Shown: positions 26,075 through 34,486 of the stretch, one piece after another | Position numbering within the stretch: the first letter of the stretch is position 1 | Layout of the letters: each line of letters opens with the position of its first letter | Origin: Fimenecus sp964457415 | GTDB lineage: Bacteria > Bacillota > Clostridia > Oscillospirales > Acutalibacteraceae | DNA length: 64,000 nucleotides | Direction of reading: 5' to 3' | NCBI GenBank assembly: GCA_964457415.1 | Contig: CAYWFB010000001.1 | Coordinates: forward strand, 1-64,000 | Notes under the pieces: generated by a model | The model's database searches: none | What the model saw: only the letters and a program-made list of their open reading frames with translations | Told to the model about the DNA's origin: nothing | Made by a program: the position numbers and the translations under genes

Positions 26075-27669
26075 TATTTTTGTCCTTTATAAAAATAGAT
26101 ATTGGCGCGGTCGCCCACAAAGAACACACCATTCACGTCTTTTGCCATGGCGAAAACTGAATTCTCGGTGCAGATTGGCAAAAGCACCGCGTTTTTAAGC
26201 AGATAGCTTTGTGCATAAGCCACTTTTTCGGTGGTGGGATTTGCTTTTAAATCCTTTAAAATTCTGTCATACTCGTCAGAACTGTAATTCAATATATTAT
26301 AAGAACTATCCGTTGTAAACATTGAAAGATATTCGGTAGCATTGTCGCTATCAAGAGTCATTGAACAGATTGCGGTGTCGAATTCACCTGAATAAAGCTT
26401 TTTATTGAAATCTGCCTTTTCGGCAACTGTTACCGTGCCGTTAAGCTCAACACCAATATTCTTCTGCCAGCAACTGACTATTGCTTTGGCATAGGTCTCA
26501 TATTCTTCGGTGCAGAGAATGTCAACGGTTAAATTGTCAATATTCAGCTCGTCAAAGGCTTTAATCATCTGTGCCCTTGCGGTGTCAATATTATATGAAA
26601 GATTTTCAACTGTTGATGGTTCAATCGCCTTACCGCTCACTTTATAATATGGGGGCACAACAGTTTTTGAGGGATTTTCGGTAACTGTTGAAATGTCAAT
26701 ACAGGCAATCAAGCCTGTTCGCAAGGTATTATTTTTGAGTGTTTCGTCCGCCATATTGAATACAAGTGAAACGCCTATATTTTCGAGGATTTGCTGTGTG
26801 GGTTTTCTGCCCAATTCTTCAATTGCTTCGGACGAGGAGAAAAAGCCCAAGTCATAATCGCCCTTGCGCACGGATTTTGCAATATCAAGCTCATCGGTAT
26901 TAAGATAAAATCCTACAGACTGCGGAAGTGCCGAAAAAGTCCCATTATATTCGCTATTATTCCAAATACGGACACTTTTACCCTCGTTGACAGCGGAGAG
27001 ATAAAATGTACCGTTTGAAATTATATATCTTCTTTCAAGTCCGTAACGACCTGCGGTGAGATTAAAAAATTCTTCGTCGCAAGGATAAGAAACGGGTTGA
27101 GTGAGAGCGTAGAGAAAATCATTAGTTTTTCTTTCAAGAGTAATTTCAAGGGTATGTTCATCAACTACACGGATACCTAAGTTTTCTTTACCCATTTCGC
27201 CCTTGTGCACCTTTTCAGCATTCTTGATTACGCTTAAAAGCTCATAGTCGGGGGCGTTGGTTTCAGGCAGAATTCCGCGGGTGATACCGAATGCAAAATC
27301 CTCGGCGGTAACGTCAGCAGTGATTGTTACTTCTTTATCCTCTGCAAAGCTTTGTGCCACAGAAGAAACAAAATATTTCATATTTTCATTGAGAATGAAT
27401 GTGTATGTAAGTCCGTCGTCAGAAATTTTATAATCTTTAGCTGCACATTTTTGTGGGGCACCGTTTTCGTCGAGCTTAAAAAGTCCGTCAAAAATATTCA
27501 CGGCGATAGCCCTTTCGGCAACCGTATCGGCAATCTGGGGGTCAAAGTGCTCGGGTAGTTCGGTAACTGCCACGGCAAAGGTCCCACCCTCTTCGTCGCC
27601 CGTGCAGGCAGAAAGGCAGGTAGTTAACAATATTAATGATATTAAAACAGATAATATTTTCTTAATCAT
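26074..27669 (-). CDS. Peptide/oligopeptide-type ABC solute-binding lipoprotein
   Basis: A 531-residue extracytoplasmic family 5 solute-binding protein. The signal peptide ends in the lipobox LSAC with C22. Mature features include EHFDPQIADTVAERAI and FKLDENGAPQKCAAKDYKIS, typical of OppA/DppA-like proteins, and VDILCTEEYETYAKAI towards the C-terminus. No permease or ATPase gene follows; it sits in front of VanZ and DUF1015, so it is an orphan receptor or uses another transporter. The ligand is unknown. Confidence 0.85.
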   Translation of the reverse strand: MIKKILSVLISLILLTTCLSACTGDEEGGTFAVAVTELPEHFDPQIADTVAERAIAVNIFDGLFKLDENGAPQKCAAKDYKISDDGLTYTFILNENMKYFVSSVAQSFAEDKEVTITADVTAEDFAFGITRGILPETNAPDYELLSVIKNAEKVHKGEMGKENLGIRVVDEHTLEITLERKTNDFLYALTQPVSYPCDEEFFNLTAGRYGLERRYIISNGTFYLSAVNEGKSVRIWNNSEYNGTFSALPQSVGFYLNTDELDIAKSVRKGDYDLGFFSSSEAIEELGRKPTQQILENIGVSLVFNMADETLKNNTLRTGLIACIDISTVTENPSKTVVPPYYKVSGKAIEPSTVENLSYNIDTARAQMIKAFDELNIDNLTVDILCTEEYETYAKAIVSCWQKNIGVELNGTVTVAEKADFNKKLYSGEFDTAICSMTLDSDNATEYLSMFTTDSSYNILNYSSDEYDRILKDLKANPTTEKVAYAQSYLLKNAVLLPICTENSVFAMAKDVNGVFFVGDRANIYFYKGQK

Positions 27670-27687
27670 TTACTTCACCAAGTTACA

Positions 27688-27711
27688 GTATATCAAAAAA
27701 AATTGATATAC
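27688..27711. promoter_or_regulatory. Perfect inverted repeat between the lipoprotein gene and rmuC
   Basis: GTATATCAA/TTGATATAC with a six-base centre, about 20 bases upstream of the lipoprotein start on the minus strand. A related TTTTGATATAAT follows near 27760. This could be an operator; the protein that would bind is unknown. Confidence 0.4.
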
Positions 27712-27806
27712 GCTATATTTTCATAAAAATTTTTATAAAAATCTCGCTTTTATTATATCTTTTTGATATAATAAAATATATATTTCATAATTATAAGGAG
27801 TTAACT

Positions 27807-29126
27807 ATGCCACAAACAGATATTTTACTGATGATTTCAATTTTAATATCGGTTATTTCTATAATAATTTTGATTGTTGTTTTAAAGAATACAAAAAATA
27901 ATAAAGCCAACGACATACTTGAGCAAAAGCTTGATTACATAAACAAAAATATGGGTGATGAATTCCACCGTATCCGTGTTGAAAATCAGAACTCAAACAA
28001 GGAAATCCGCGAGGATGTTAAAAAGAGCCTTGATGAGATGAGTATTCGTATTGACAATATGAACAAGGGCAATTTTGAGCACCGTGAAAAGATGAGCGAA
28101 ATGCTTGTTTCTATGCGCGAGAAAAATGCCGAGCAAAGCGAAAAGCAAAACAAGGTGCTTGAAAGCTCAATTGAGAAAATGCAGAAATCCAATGAAGAAA
28201 AGCTTGAGCAGATGAGAGTTACCGTTGACGAAAAGCTCACTTCAACACTTACCACAAGACTTGATTCATCTTTCAAAACTGTTTCAGAACAGCTTGAAAA
28301 CTTGTACAAATCTCTTGGTGAAATGCAGACACTTTCAACGGGAGTTACCGAAAATGTTACTGCGCTTAACCGCGTGCTCACAAACGTTAAGGCTCGTGGC
28401 ACATGGGCAGAGGTGCAGTTAGAGGGAATTCTCAATCAGACAATCCCCAATATGTTCGAGAAGAATGTGGCTACTGTGCCCAACTCTAATGACAGAGTTG
28501 AATTTGCAATTCGTATCCCCTCTTCTGAAAAAGACGGCAAGGATATTCTTCTTCCCGTTGACTCAAAATTTCCTATGGAAGATTATGTTCGCCTTTGCGA
28601 CGCCGCTGACCGTGCAGATGCCGATGCGGTAAAACAAGCCCGAAAAGAGCTTGAAAACAGAGTTCTCAGCGAGGCAAAATCAATTGCAAAATACATTAAT
28701 GTGCCTGACACAACACCTTTTGCGATTATGTACCTTGCAACCGAGGGACTTTATGCTGAAATCGCATCATCAAGAACGGGACTTCCCGAAAAGCTGCAGA
28801 ACGACTATAACATTATGATTGCAGGTCCTACAACGGTTACTGCACTTCTCAATTCGCTTTCAATGGGCTTTAAAACTGTTGCAATCAATGAAAAAGCAAA
28901 TGAAGTACGTCAGCTTTTGGGTGCCGCCAAGGTACAGTATGAAAAATTCGGTGATTTGCTCGCAAAAGCAAAGAAAAAGGTTGATGAAGCAGGTAAAACT
29001 CTTGAAGACGCAGAGCGTAAAAACCTGTTTATCCGCAGAAAACTCAAGAATATTGAAGAAATTGACGCACCAACTGCTGATAAGCTTTTATTTGATGGTC
29101 TTACAGAAGACACAGACGAAGAATAA
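27807..29126 (+). CDS. rmuC: DNA recombination protein RmuC
   Basis: A 439-residue protein with an N-terminal membrane anchor (residues 5-27), a long charged coiled coil (about 40-170) and a C-terminal RmuC domain (GTWAEVQLEGILNQTIPNMF, LLPVDSKFPMEDYVRL, GPTTVTALLNSLSMGFKTVA). RmuC is thought to be a nuclease-like factor limiting inversions at short inverted repeats. The start follows AAGGAG. It stands alone. Confidence 0.93.
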   Translation: MPQTDILLMISILISVISIIILIVVLKNTKNNKANDILEQKLDYINKNMGDEFHRIRVENQNSNKEIREDVKKSLDEMSIRIDNMNKGNFEHREKMSEMLVSMREKNAEQSEKQNKVLESSIEKMQKSNEEKLEQMRVTVDEKLTSTLTTRLDSSFKTVSEQLENLYKSLGEMQTLSTGVTENVTALNRVLTNVKARGTWAEVQLEGILNQTIPNMFEKNVATVPNSNDRVEFAIRIPSSEKDGKDILLPVDSKFPMEDYVRLCDAADRADADAVKQARKELENRVLSEAKSIAKYINVPDTTPFAIMYLATEGLYAEIASSRTGLPEKLQNDYNIMIAGPTTVTALLNSLSMGFKTVAINEKANEVRQLLGAAKVQYEKFGDLLAKAKKKVDEAGKTLEDAERKNLFIRRKLKNIEEIDAPTADKLLFDGLTEDTDEE

Positions 29127-29205
29127 ACACTTGCAAGAATTACCAATTTATTGTATTATGTAATTTAGTACTAAATCTATACACTTTATGAGGAGGATAT
29201 AAACT

Positions 29206-31647
29206 ATGGCTCTTAAACACGCTGACCTTATCGCACAGATGACACTTGAAGAAAAGGCAAGTCTTTGCGATGGTCTTGATTACTGGCACAGCCAACCCGT
29301 AGAACGCGTTGGCATTAAGTCAATAAGCCTTAACGACGGCCCTCACGGTATCCGTAAAAAAGGTGACCCCGATGACACACCAAAGGGTGAAACAAATCTT
29401 TTGAAAGGTGTTCCTGCAATCTGTTTCCCAACAGCATCTGCAACTGCTTGTTCATGGGACCCCGACCTTATCTACAGAATGGGTGAGGCTCTCGGCGAAG
29501 AATGCTTAAAGGAAAAGGTTTCGGTATTGCTCGGACCCGGCACAAACATCAAGCGTTCTCCTCTTTGCGGAAGAAACTTTGAGTATTTCTCAGAAGACGG
29601 CGTGCTTGCAGGCGAAATGGCAGCAGCATTTATCAACGGTGTTCAGAGCAAGGGTATCGGTACTTCTCTTAAGCACTATGCGGCTAACAATCAGGAAACA
29701 CGCCGAATGACAGTGAACGCTGTTGTCGACGAGAGAGCTCTTCGTGAAACATATCTTGTTCCCTTTGAAATTGCAGTTAAAAAGGCTCAACCATGGACTG
29801 TTATGAACTCATATAACAGACTTAACGGCACTTATGCCGCTGAAAACAAATGGCTCTTAACTGATGTTCTTCGCAATGACTTTGGCTATGAGGGTCTTGT
29901 AGTTACTGACTGGGGTGCAGAGAACCAGAGAGTTCCCGGACTTCTCGCAGGTCAGGAGCTTGAAATGCCCACTTCATCAGGTGAGGGCACTCGTCTTATT
30001 GTTGAGGCAGTTCAGAACGGCACACTCGACGAAGCTATTCTTGACGCTGCTTGCGATAAGCTTATTGAAATGACAAAGAAAGCTGAAAAGGTTCTCGGTA
30101 ATTATACATACGACCCTGTTGAGCATCACAAGCTTGCACGCGAAATCGCAAGTCAGTGTATGGTCCTTATGAAGAATGACGATAATCTTCTTCCTCTTAA
30201 GAAAGATGCAAACATTGCGGTGATTGGTGAAATGGCAATGAACCCACGCTATCAGGGTGCAGGCTCATCACTTATTAACCCCATAAGCCTTGATTCTGCA
30301 TACTCAACAATGATGGGTATGGGCGTTAAATTCCAGTACGCACAGGGCTACGCAACAAATAAAAAGGGTAGAAAGAGTGACGATACATATATTGCAGAGG
30401 CAGTAAATGTTGCCAAGAATGCGGATGTTGCAGTTCTCTTTATCGGTCTTACAGACGAATTTGAAACAGAGGGTAACGACAGAAAGCACCTCGGAATCCC
30501 CCCTCTTCACAACAAGCTTGTTACTGAGGTTCTTAAGGTTAACAAGAATGTGGTCGTTGTGCTTTCAGGCGGTGCTTCAATTGAAATGCCATGGGCAGAT
30601 AATGTTCCCGCAATTCTCAATATGTTCCTTACAGGTCAGGCAGGCGGAAGTGCAGTTTGCGACGTACTCTTCGGTGACGTTAACCCAAGCGGTAAGCTTT
30701 CAGAAACTTACCCAATGGCTCTTGAAGACAACTCAAGCTATAACTACTTCCCAGGTACTCCCGTTTCTGTTGAATACAGAGAAAGCGTATATGTTGGTTA
30801 CAAGTATTATGATACAGCAAATAAAGAGGTTCGTTTCCCATTTGGTCATGGTCTTTCGTACACAACATTTGAGTACAGCGACATTAAGGTAAGCGCTGAA
30901 AACATTAAGGATACTGACACAGTAACAGTTTCTTTCAAGGTTAAGAATACAGGTGCAGTTGACGGCGCTGAGATTGCTCAGCTTTATGTTTCTGACATTG
31001 AGAGCACAATTTACCGTCCTGTTAAAGAGCTTCGCGGATTTAAGAAGGTATTCTTAAAGGTAGGCGAAGAAACAGAAATCTCAATTGACCTTGATAAGCG
31101 CGCATTTGCTTACTACAATGTAAAGCTTGGCGACTGGCATGTTGAGAGCGGTGAATTTAAGATTCTTGTAGGTGCATCAAGCCGTGATATTAAGCTTGAA
31201 GCAACAGTTAATGTTGAGTCAACAGTTGAGGCTGAAATCCCCGATTACAAGACAACTGCTCCCTCATACTATGGTGCAAACATTATGAACATCGGTGACG
31301 AGGAATTTAAGGCAGTTTACGGCGCAGAGCTTCCCCCATCACAGAGAGATAAGAGCAAGCCTCTTACAATTCTCAACACACTTGAGGATGCCGCAGACGG
31401 CAAGTGGGGCGGAAGAATCAACAGACTTCTCAAGAAGATGCTCGGTACTGAAACAATGGCAGGTGCAGTAGCACTTCAGACACCTATCAAGAACTTCATT
31501 TCAATGAGCTTCAGCATTTTCAGTCCGCAGATGGCAGAGGGACTTCTCATTATTCTCAATGAAGATAAAATGTGGAAGGGTCTTAAGGTAATTCTTAAGG
31601 GCGCACCCAATGCAATTAAGAATCTTGGTAAGCTTAAGCAGATTTAA
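29206..31647 (+). CDS. Glycoside hydrolase family 3 beta-glucosidase
   Basis: An 813-residue cytoplasmic GH3 enzyme without a signal peptide. The N-terminal barrel has GPGTNIKRSPLCGRNFEYFS and the nucleophile D235 in VVTDWGAE. The second domain and a fibronectin III-like domain (FSFKVKN-type region, VAQLYVSD-like AQLYVSDIESTIYRPVKEL) follow. About 120 further residues after residue 690, with IKNFISMSF and KVILKGAPNAIKNLGKLKQI at the end, form an extension I cannot assign. The likely substrate is a beta-linked gluco- or xylo-oligosaccharide. Strong GGAGG site. Confidence 0.92.
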   Translation: MALKHADLIAQMTLEEKASLCDGLDYWHSQPVERVGIKSISLNDGPHGIRKKGDPDDTPKGETNLLKGVPAICFPTASATACSWDPDLIYRMGEALGEECLKEKVSVLLGPGTNIKRSPLCGRNFEYFSEDGVLAGEMAAAFINGVQSKGIGTSLKHYAANNQETRRMTVNAVVDERALRETYLVPFEIAVKKAQPWTVMNSYNRLNGTYAAENKWLLTDVLRNDFGYEGLVVTDWGAENQRVPGLLAGQELEMPTSSGEGTRLIVEAVQNGTLDEAILDAACDKLIEMTKKAEKVLGNYTYDPVEHHKLAREIASQCMVLMKNDDNLLPLKKDANIAVIGEMAMNPRYQGAGSSLINPISLDSAYSTMMGMGVKFQYAQGYATNKKGRKSDDTYIAEAVNVAKNADVAVLFIGLTDEFETEGNDRKHLGIPPLHNKLVTEVLKVNKNVVVVLSGGASIEMPWADNVPAILNMFLTGQAGGSAVCDVLFGDVNPSGKLSETYPMALEDNSSYNYFPGTPVSVEYRESVYVGYKYYDTANKEVRFPFGHGLSYTTFEYSDIKVSAENIKDTDTVTVSFKVKNTGAVDGAEIAQLYVSDIESTIYRPVKELRGFKKVFLKVGEETEISIDLDKRAFAYYNVKLGDWHVESGEFKILVGASSRDIKLEATVNVESTVEAEIPDYKTTAPSYYGANIMNIGDEEFKAVYGAELPPSQRDKSKPLTILNTLEDAADGKWGGRINRLLKKMLGTETMAGAVALQTPIKNFISMSFSIFSPQMAEGLLIILNEDKMWKGLKVILKGAPNAIKNLGKLKQI

Positions 31648-31747
31648 AATATTAAACTTACATACAAATTCAAAACCTCCCGTATGGGAGGTACTATTAC
31701 ATTAGATATTACAACGATTTATTTAAAATAACTGAAAAATAATTCAA

Positions 31748-31772
31748 CGGCGGGGTATAAAATACCTCGCCG
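31748..31772. terminator. Bidirectional terminator between the GH3 gene and asnA
   Basis: CGGCGGGGTAT/ATACCTCGCCG with T-rich DNA on the right. A second smaller hairpin ACCTCCC/GGGAGGT lies near 31675-31692. Confidence 0.75.
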
Positions 31773-31784
31773 CATTTTGTATTT

Positions 31785-32792
31785 TTATAGAAGAACTATT
31801 CCGTTCTCTGCACAGATTTTCCGGGTTTGTTCGTCCCAGAGAGAAACTTGAACTTCGCCGATGTGGGCTTTGCCGAGAAGTAGCATTGAAAGTCTTGACT
31901 GACCGATACCGCCACCGATTGTGAGAGGTAATTTGCCCTCTAAAAGCTCTTTATGGAAAGGAAGATTTCTTCTTTCATCCTTGCCTGAAATTCTCAACTG
32001 CTCGTCAAGGCTCTTTTCGTCAACACGGATACCCATTGATGAGATTTCAAATGCACAATCAAGCACATCGTTCCAGAAAAGAATGTCGCCGTTAAGTGAC
32101 CAGTCGTCATAGTCAGGTGCGCGGTGGTCATGGGATTTGCCTGACTTGAGCGCACAACCGATTTTCATAATGAAAACTGTTTTATGCTCTTTTACAAAAA
32201 GATTTTCGCGCTCTTTGGGGGTTTTATCGGGATACATATCCTCAAGCTCTTGTGAAGTGATGAATGTCACATTCTTTTCAAGCTGAACATTAAGCTGGGG
32301 ATAAACACATTTAAGAAAATCGAGAGTTTCACAAATTGCATTTACAATGCTTTTCACAACCGCTTTGAGATAATCTTCATTGCGGTTTTCTTTTGTGATA
32401 ATCTTTTCCCAGTCCCACTGGTCCGTGTAAATTGAATGGAGATTATCCATTTCTTCGTCACGGCGGATAGCGTTCATATCAGTATAAAGCCCCTCACCTG
32501 CCGAAAAGCCGTAGGTACGAAGTGCCATTCTCTTCCACTTTGCAAGGGAGTGAACAATTGCCGCGTCCTTGCCCGTTTCTTTAACCTCAAAGGTAACTGC
32601 ACGCTCAACACCGCTCAAATCGTCATTCATACCTGTTGCGGGGTCAACGAAAATGGGCGCAGAAACTCGCTTGAGATTAAGTGCGGGACACAATTTATCT
32701 TCAAATATTCTTTTTAACATTCCGATGGCTTTTTGAGTTTCATACATACTCAAAACTGATTTGTAACCCTCGGGAACTATGACTTTGCTCAT
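31785..32792 (-). CDS. asnA: Aspartate-ammonia ligase
   Basis: A 335-residue ammonia-dependent asparagine synthetase of the class II aminoacyl-tRNA synthetase fold. Motifs: APIFVDPATGMNDDLSGVER, the stretch DQWDWEK, and the C-terminal LPLTIGGGIGQSRL. It lies 15 bases after asnS, so asparagine formation and its charging onto tRNA are made from one message. No T-box leader was found ahead of the pair. Confidence 0.95.
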   Translation of the reverse strand: MSKVIVPEGYKSVLSMYETQKAIGMLKRIFEDKLCPALNLKRVSAPIFVDPATGMNDDLSGVERAVTFEVKETGKDAAIVHSLAKWKRMALRTYGFSAGEGLYTDMNAIRRDEEMDNLHSIYTDQWDWEKIITKENRNEDYLKAVVKSIVNAICETLDFLKCVYPQLNVQLEKNVTFITSQELEDMYPDKTPKERENLFVKEHKTVFIMKIGCALKSGKSHDHRAPDYDDWSLNGDILFWNDVLDCAFEISSMGIRVDEKSLDEQLRISGKDERRNLPFHKELLEGKLPLTIGGGIGQSRLSMLLLGKAHIGEVQVSLWDEQTRKICAENGIVLL

Positions 32793-32807
32793 TGAAATCG
32801 CCTCAAA

Positions 32808-34184
32808 TTAAAGATTACCTACTGTTCTTGGGAACATAATTGCGTCGCGGATGTTCTGAACGCCTGTGATGTACATAAGCATTCTTTCAAAACCAAGACC
32901 GAAACCACTGTGCGGAACACTACCGAATTTTCTTGTATCGATATATTCCTGATATGCTTCAATCGGCATACCCTTTTTCTGCATTGCATTAAGAAGCTTC
33001 TGTAAATCTGCTTCTCTTTCGCTGCAACCGATAATTTCGCCGATACCGGGAACAAGAAGGTCAGTTGCTGCAACGGTTTTGCCGTCGTCATTTTGCTTCA
33101 TATAGAACGACTTGATGTCTGCGGGATAGTTATAAACGAAAACAGGTCTCTTGAAATATTCGTCAGCAAGATATTTTTCGTGCTCTGTTGCCAAATCGCA
33201 ACCCCACTCAACTTTGTACTCAAAGTTTTTGCCTGATTTAAGAAGAATATCAATCGCGTCAGTATAAGTTACCTTTGCGAAATCGTTATTTATAACTGTT
33301 TGAAGCTTTTCGATAACTCCCTTTTCAACCCACTGATTGAAGAATTCCATTTCATCAGGGCAGTTATCGAGAATGTCTTTAATGATGTGCTTTATGAAAT
33401 CCTCTGCGATTTCGATAATATCCTGCAAATCACAGAAGCAAACCTCGGGCTCAACATGCCAGAATTCTGCGGCGTGACGGGTTGTGTTACTGTTTTCTGC
33501 GCGGAATGTGGGACCGAATGTGTAAATTCTGCCAAGACCCATTGCCGCCATTTCGCCCTCAAGCTGTGCAGAAACGGTGAGGCCTGCCTTTTTGCCGAAG
33601 AAATCGTTTGCGTAGTATTCCTCTTCACTCTCATACTCTGTTTTAAAGGGATGAGTTGTAACGCGGAACATCTCGCCTGCGCCCTCACAATCACTACCTG
33701 TGAGAATTGGAGCGTGAACATATTTATAGCCGTTATTGTGGAAATAGTTATGAATTGCAATGGAGAGCTGATGACGGATTGCCATTACTGCCTCAAAATA
33801 TCTTGTGCGGACACGAAGATGGGGAATTGTTCTTAAGAATTCCATTGAGTGACGCTTTTTCTGCAAGGGGAAATCTGATGGGCAAGAGCCGAGAACCTGA
33901 ACCTCTGTAAGCTCGATTTCGTAGCCGTTACGCTCTGATGCAACGAGAGTACCCTCAACCTTTAAAGCAGTACCAACAGGCATAAAGGATTTAACCTGCT
34001 CGTCACTAAACTTTTCTTTATCGGCAACAAGCTGAATACTTCTAAAGCTTGTGCCGTCATTAAGCTCTGCAAACGCAACATTTTTAGAATCACGCGCAGT
34101 TCTTACCCAACCGCAAACTGTAACACTCTGGTTAACATATTTTTCGCCGTTTGCAAAAAGCTCCTTAATATCTGTATGTTTCAT
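32808..34184 (-). CDS. asnS: Asparaginyl-tRNA synthetase
   Basis: A 458-residue class IIb synthetase. An N-terminal OB-fold anticodon domain (VTVCGWVRTARDSKNVAF) is followed by the catalytic core: motif 1 near IHNYFHNNGYKYVHAPIL, motif 2 TFRAENSNTTRHAAEFWHVE and motif 3 GFGLGFERML. Full length. The start follows GGAGGCGATG. First gene of an asnS-asnA operon. Confidence 0.96.
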   Translation of the reverse strand: MKHTDIKELFANGEKYVNQSVTVCGWVRTARDSKNVAFAELNDGTSFRSIQLVADKEKFSDEQVKSFMPVGTALKVEGTLVASERNGYEIELTEVQVLGSCPSDFPLQKKRHSMEFLRTIPHLRVRTRYFEAVMAIRHQLSIAIHNYFHNNGYKYVHAPILTGSDCEGAGEMFRVTTHPFKTEYESEEEYYANDFFGKKAGLTVSAQLEGEMAAMGLGRIYTFGPTFRAENSNTTRHAAEFWHVEPEVCFCDLQDIIEIAEDFIKHIIKDILDNCPDEMEFFNQWVEKGVIEKLQTVINNDFAKVTYTDAIDILLKSGKNFEYKVEWGCDLATEHEKYLADEYFKRPVFVYNYPADIKSFYMKQNDDGKTVAATDLLVPGIGEIIGCSEREADLQKLLNAMQKKGMPIEAYQEYIDTRKFGSVPHSGFGLGFERMLMYITGVQNIRDAIMFPRTVGNL

Positions 34185-34297
34185 TTGAACATCGCCTCCA
34201 AAAGCAATATTTCGCTATTATAATATTATTTATATATACAGAATATTTTATTCTTTTTGAGTGTATAAGTCAATATTTTTTTGGAAAATAACAAACA

Positions 34298-34380
34298 TTG
34301 TAGGGGTCGGCGTCCTCGACGACCCTAAATAAAATCGCAATTAAACTGCAAAGGGTCGTCGAGGTCGCCGACCCCTACAA
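34298..34380. repeat. Inverted pair of REP units
   Basis: Two units of about 28 bases, TTGTAGGGGTCGGCGTCCTC.. and its reverse complement, separated by 27 bases; they differ at one base. Each unit can itself form a hairpin. They match the REP units inside the two transposase genes and lie between asnS and the ABC operon, so they may have been moved by that transposase. Confidence 0.8.
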
Positions 34381-34420
34381 AATTACCATATTAGTGCCAT
34401 ATAAAATACTACTTATTTAC

Positions 34421-34478
34421 CCCCCTCAGTCATTTTCTGCAAAAATTTCGGCTCCCCCTCAAGAGTGGAGCCGAAATT
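34421..34478. repeat. AGCCTTCCCC-type repeat, right half only; likely terminator of the ABC operon
   Basis: CCCCTCAGTCATTTTCTGC then AAAAATTTCGGCTCC/GGAGCCGAAATT hairpin. Nearly identical to the right half at 38429-38489. It sits eight bases after the ABC permease stop (minus strand), where it can act as a terminator. Confidence 0.7.
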
Positions 34479-34486
34479 GGGAGAAC

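Noticed and set aside
27807..29126. Phage tail or SMC-like coiled-coil protein
   Set aside because: The membrane anchor, coiled coil and C-terminal domain fit RmuC over the full length.
34185..34300. T-box leader before asnS
   Set aside because: The leader is short and AT-rich with no T-box-like GGTGG sequence and no terminator/antiterminator pair; the only strong structure is the REP pair farther upstream.
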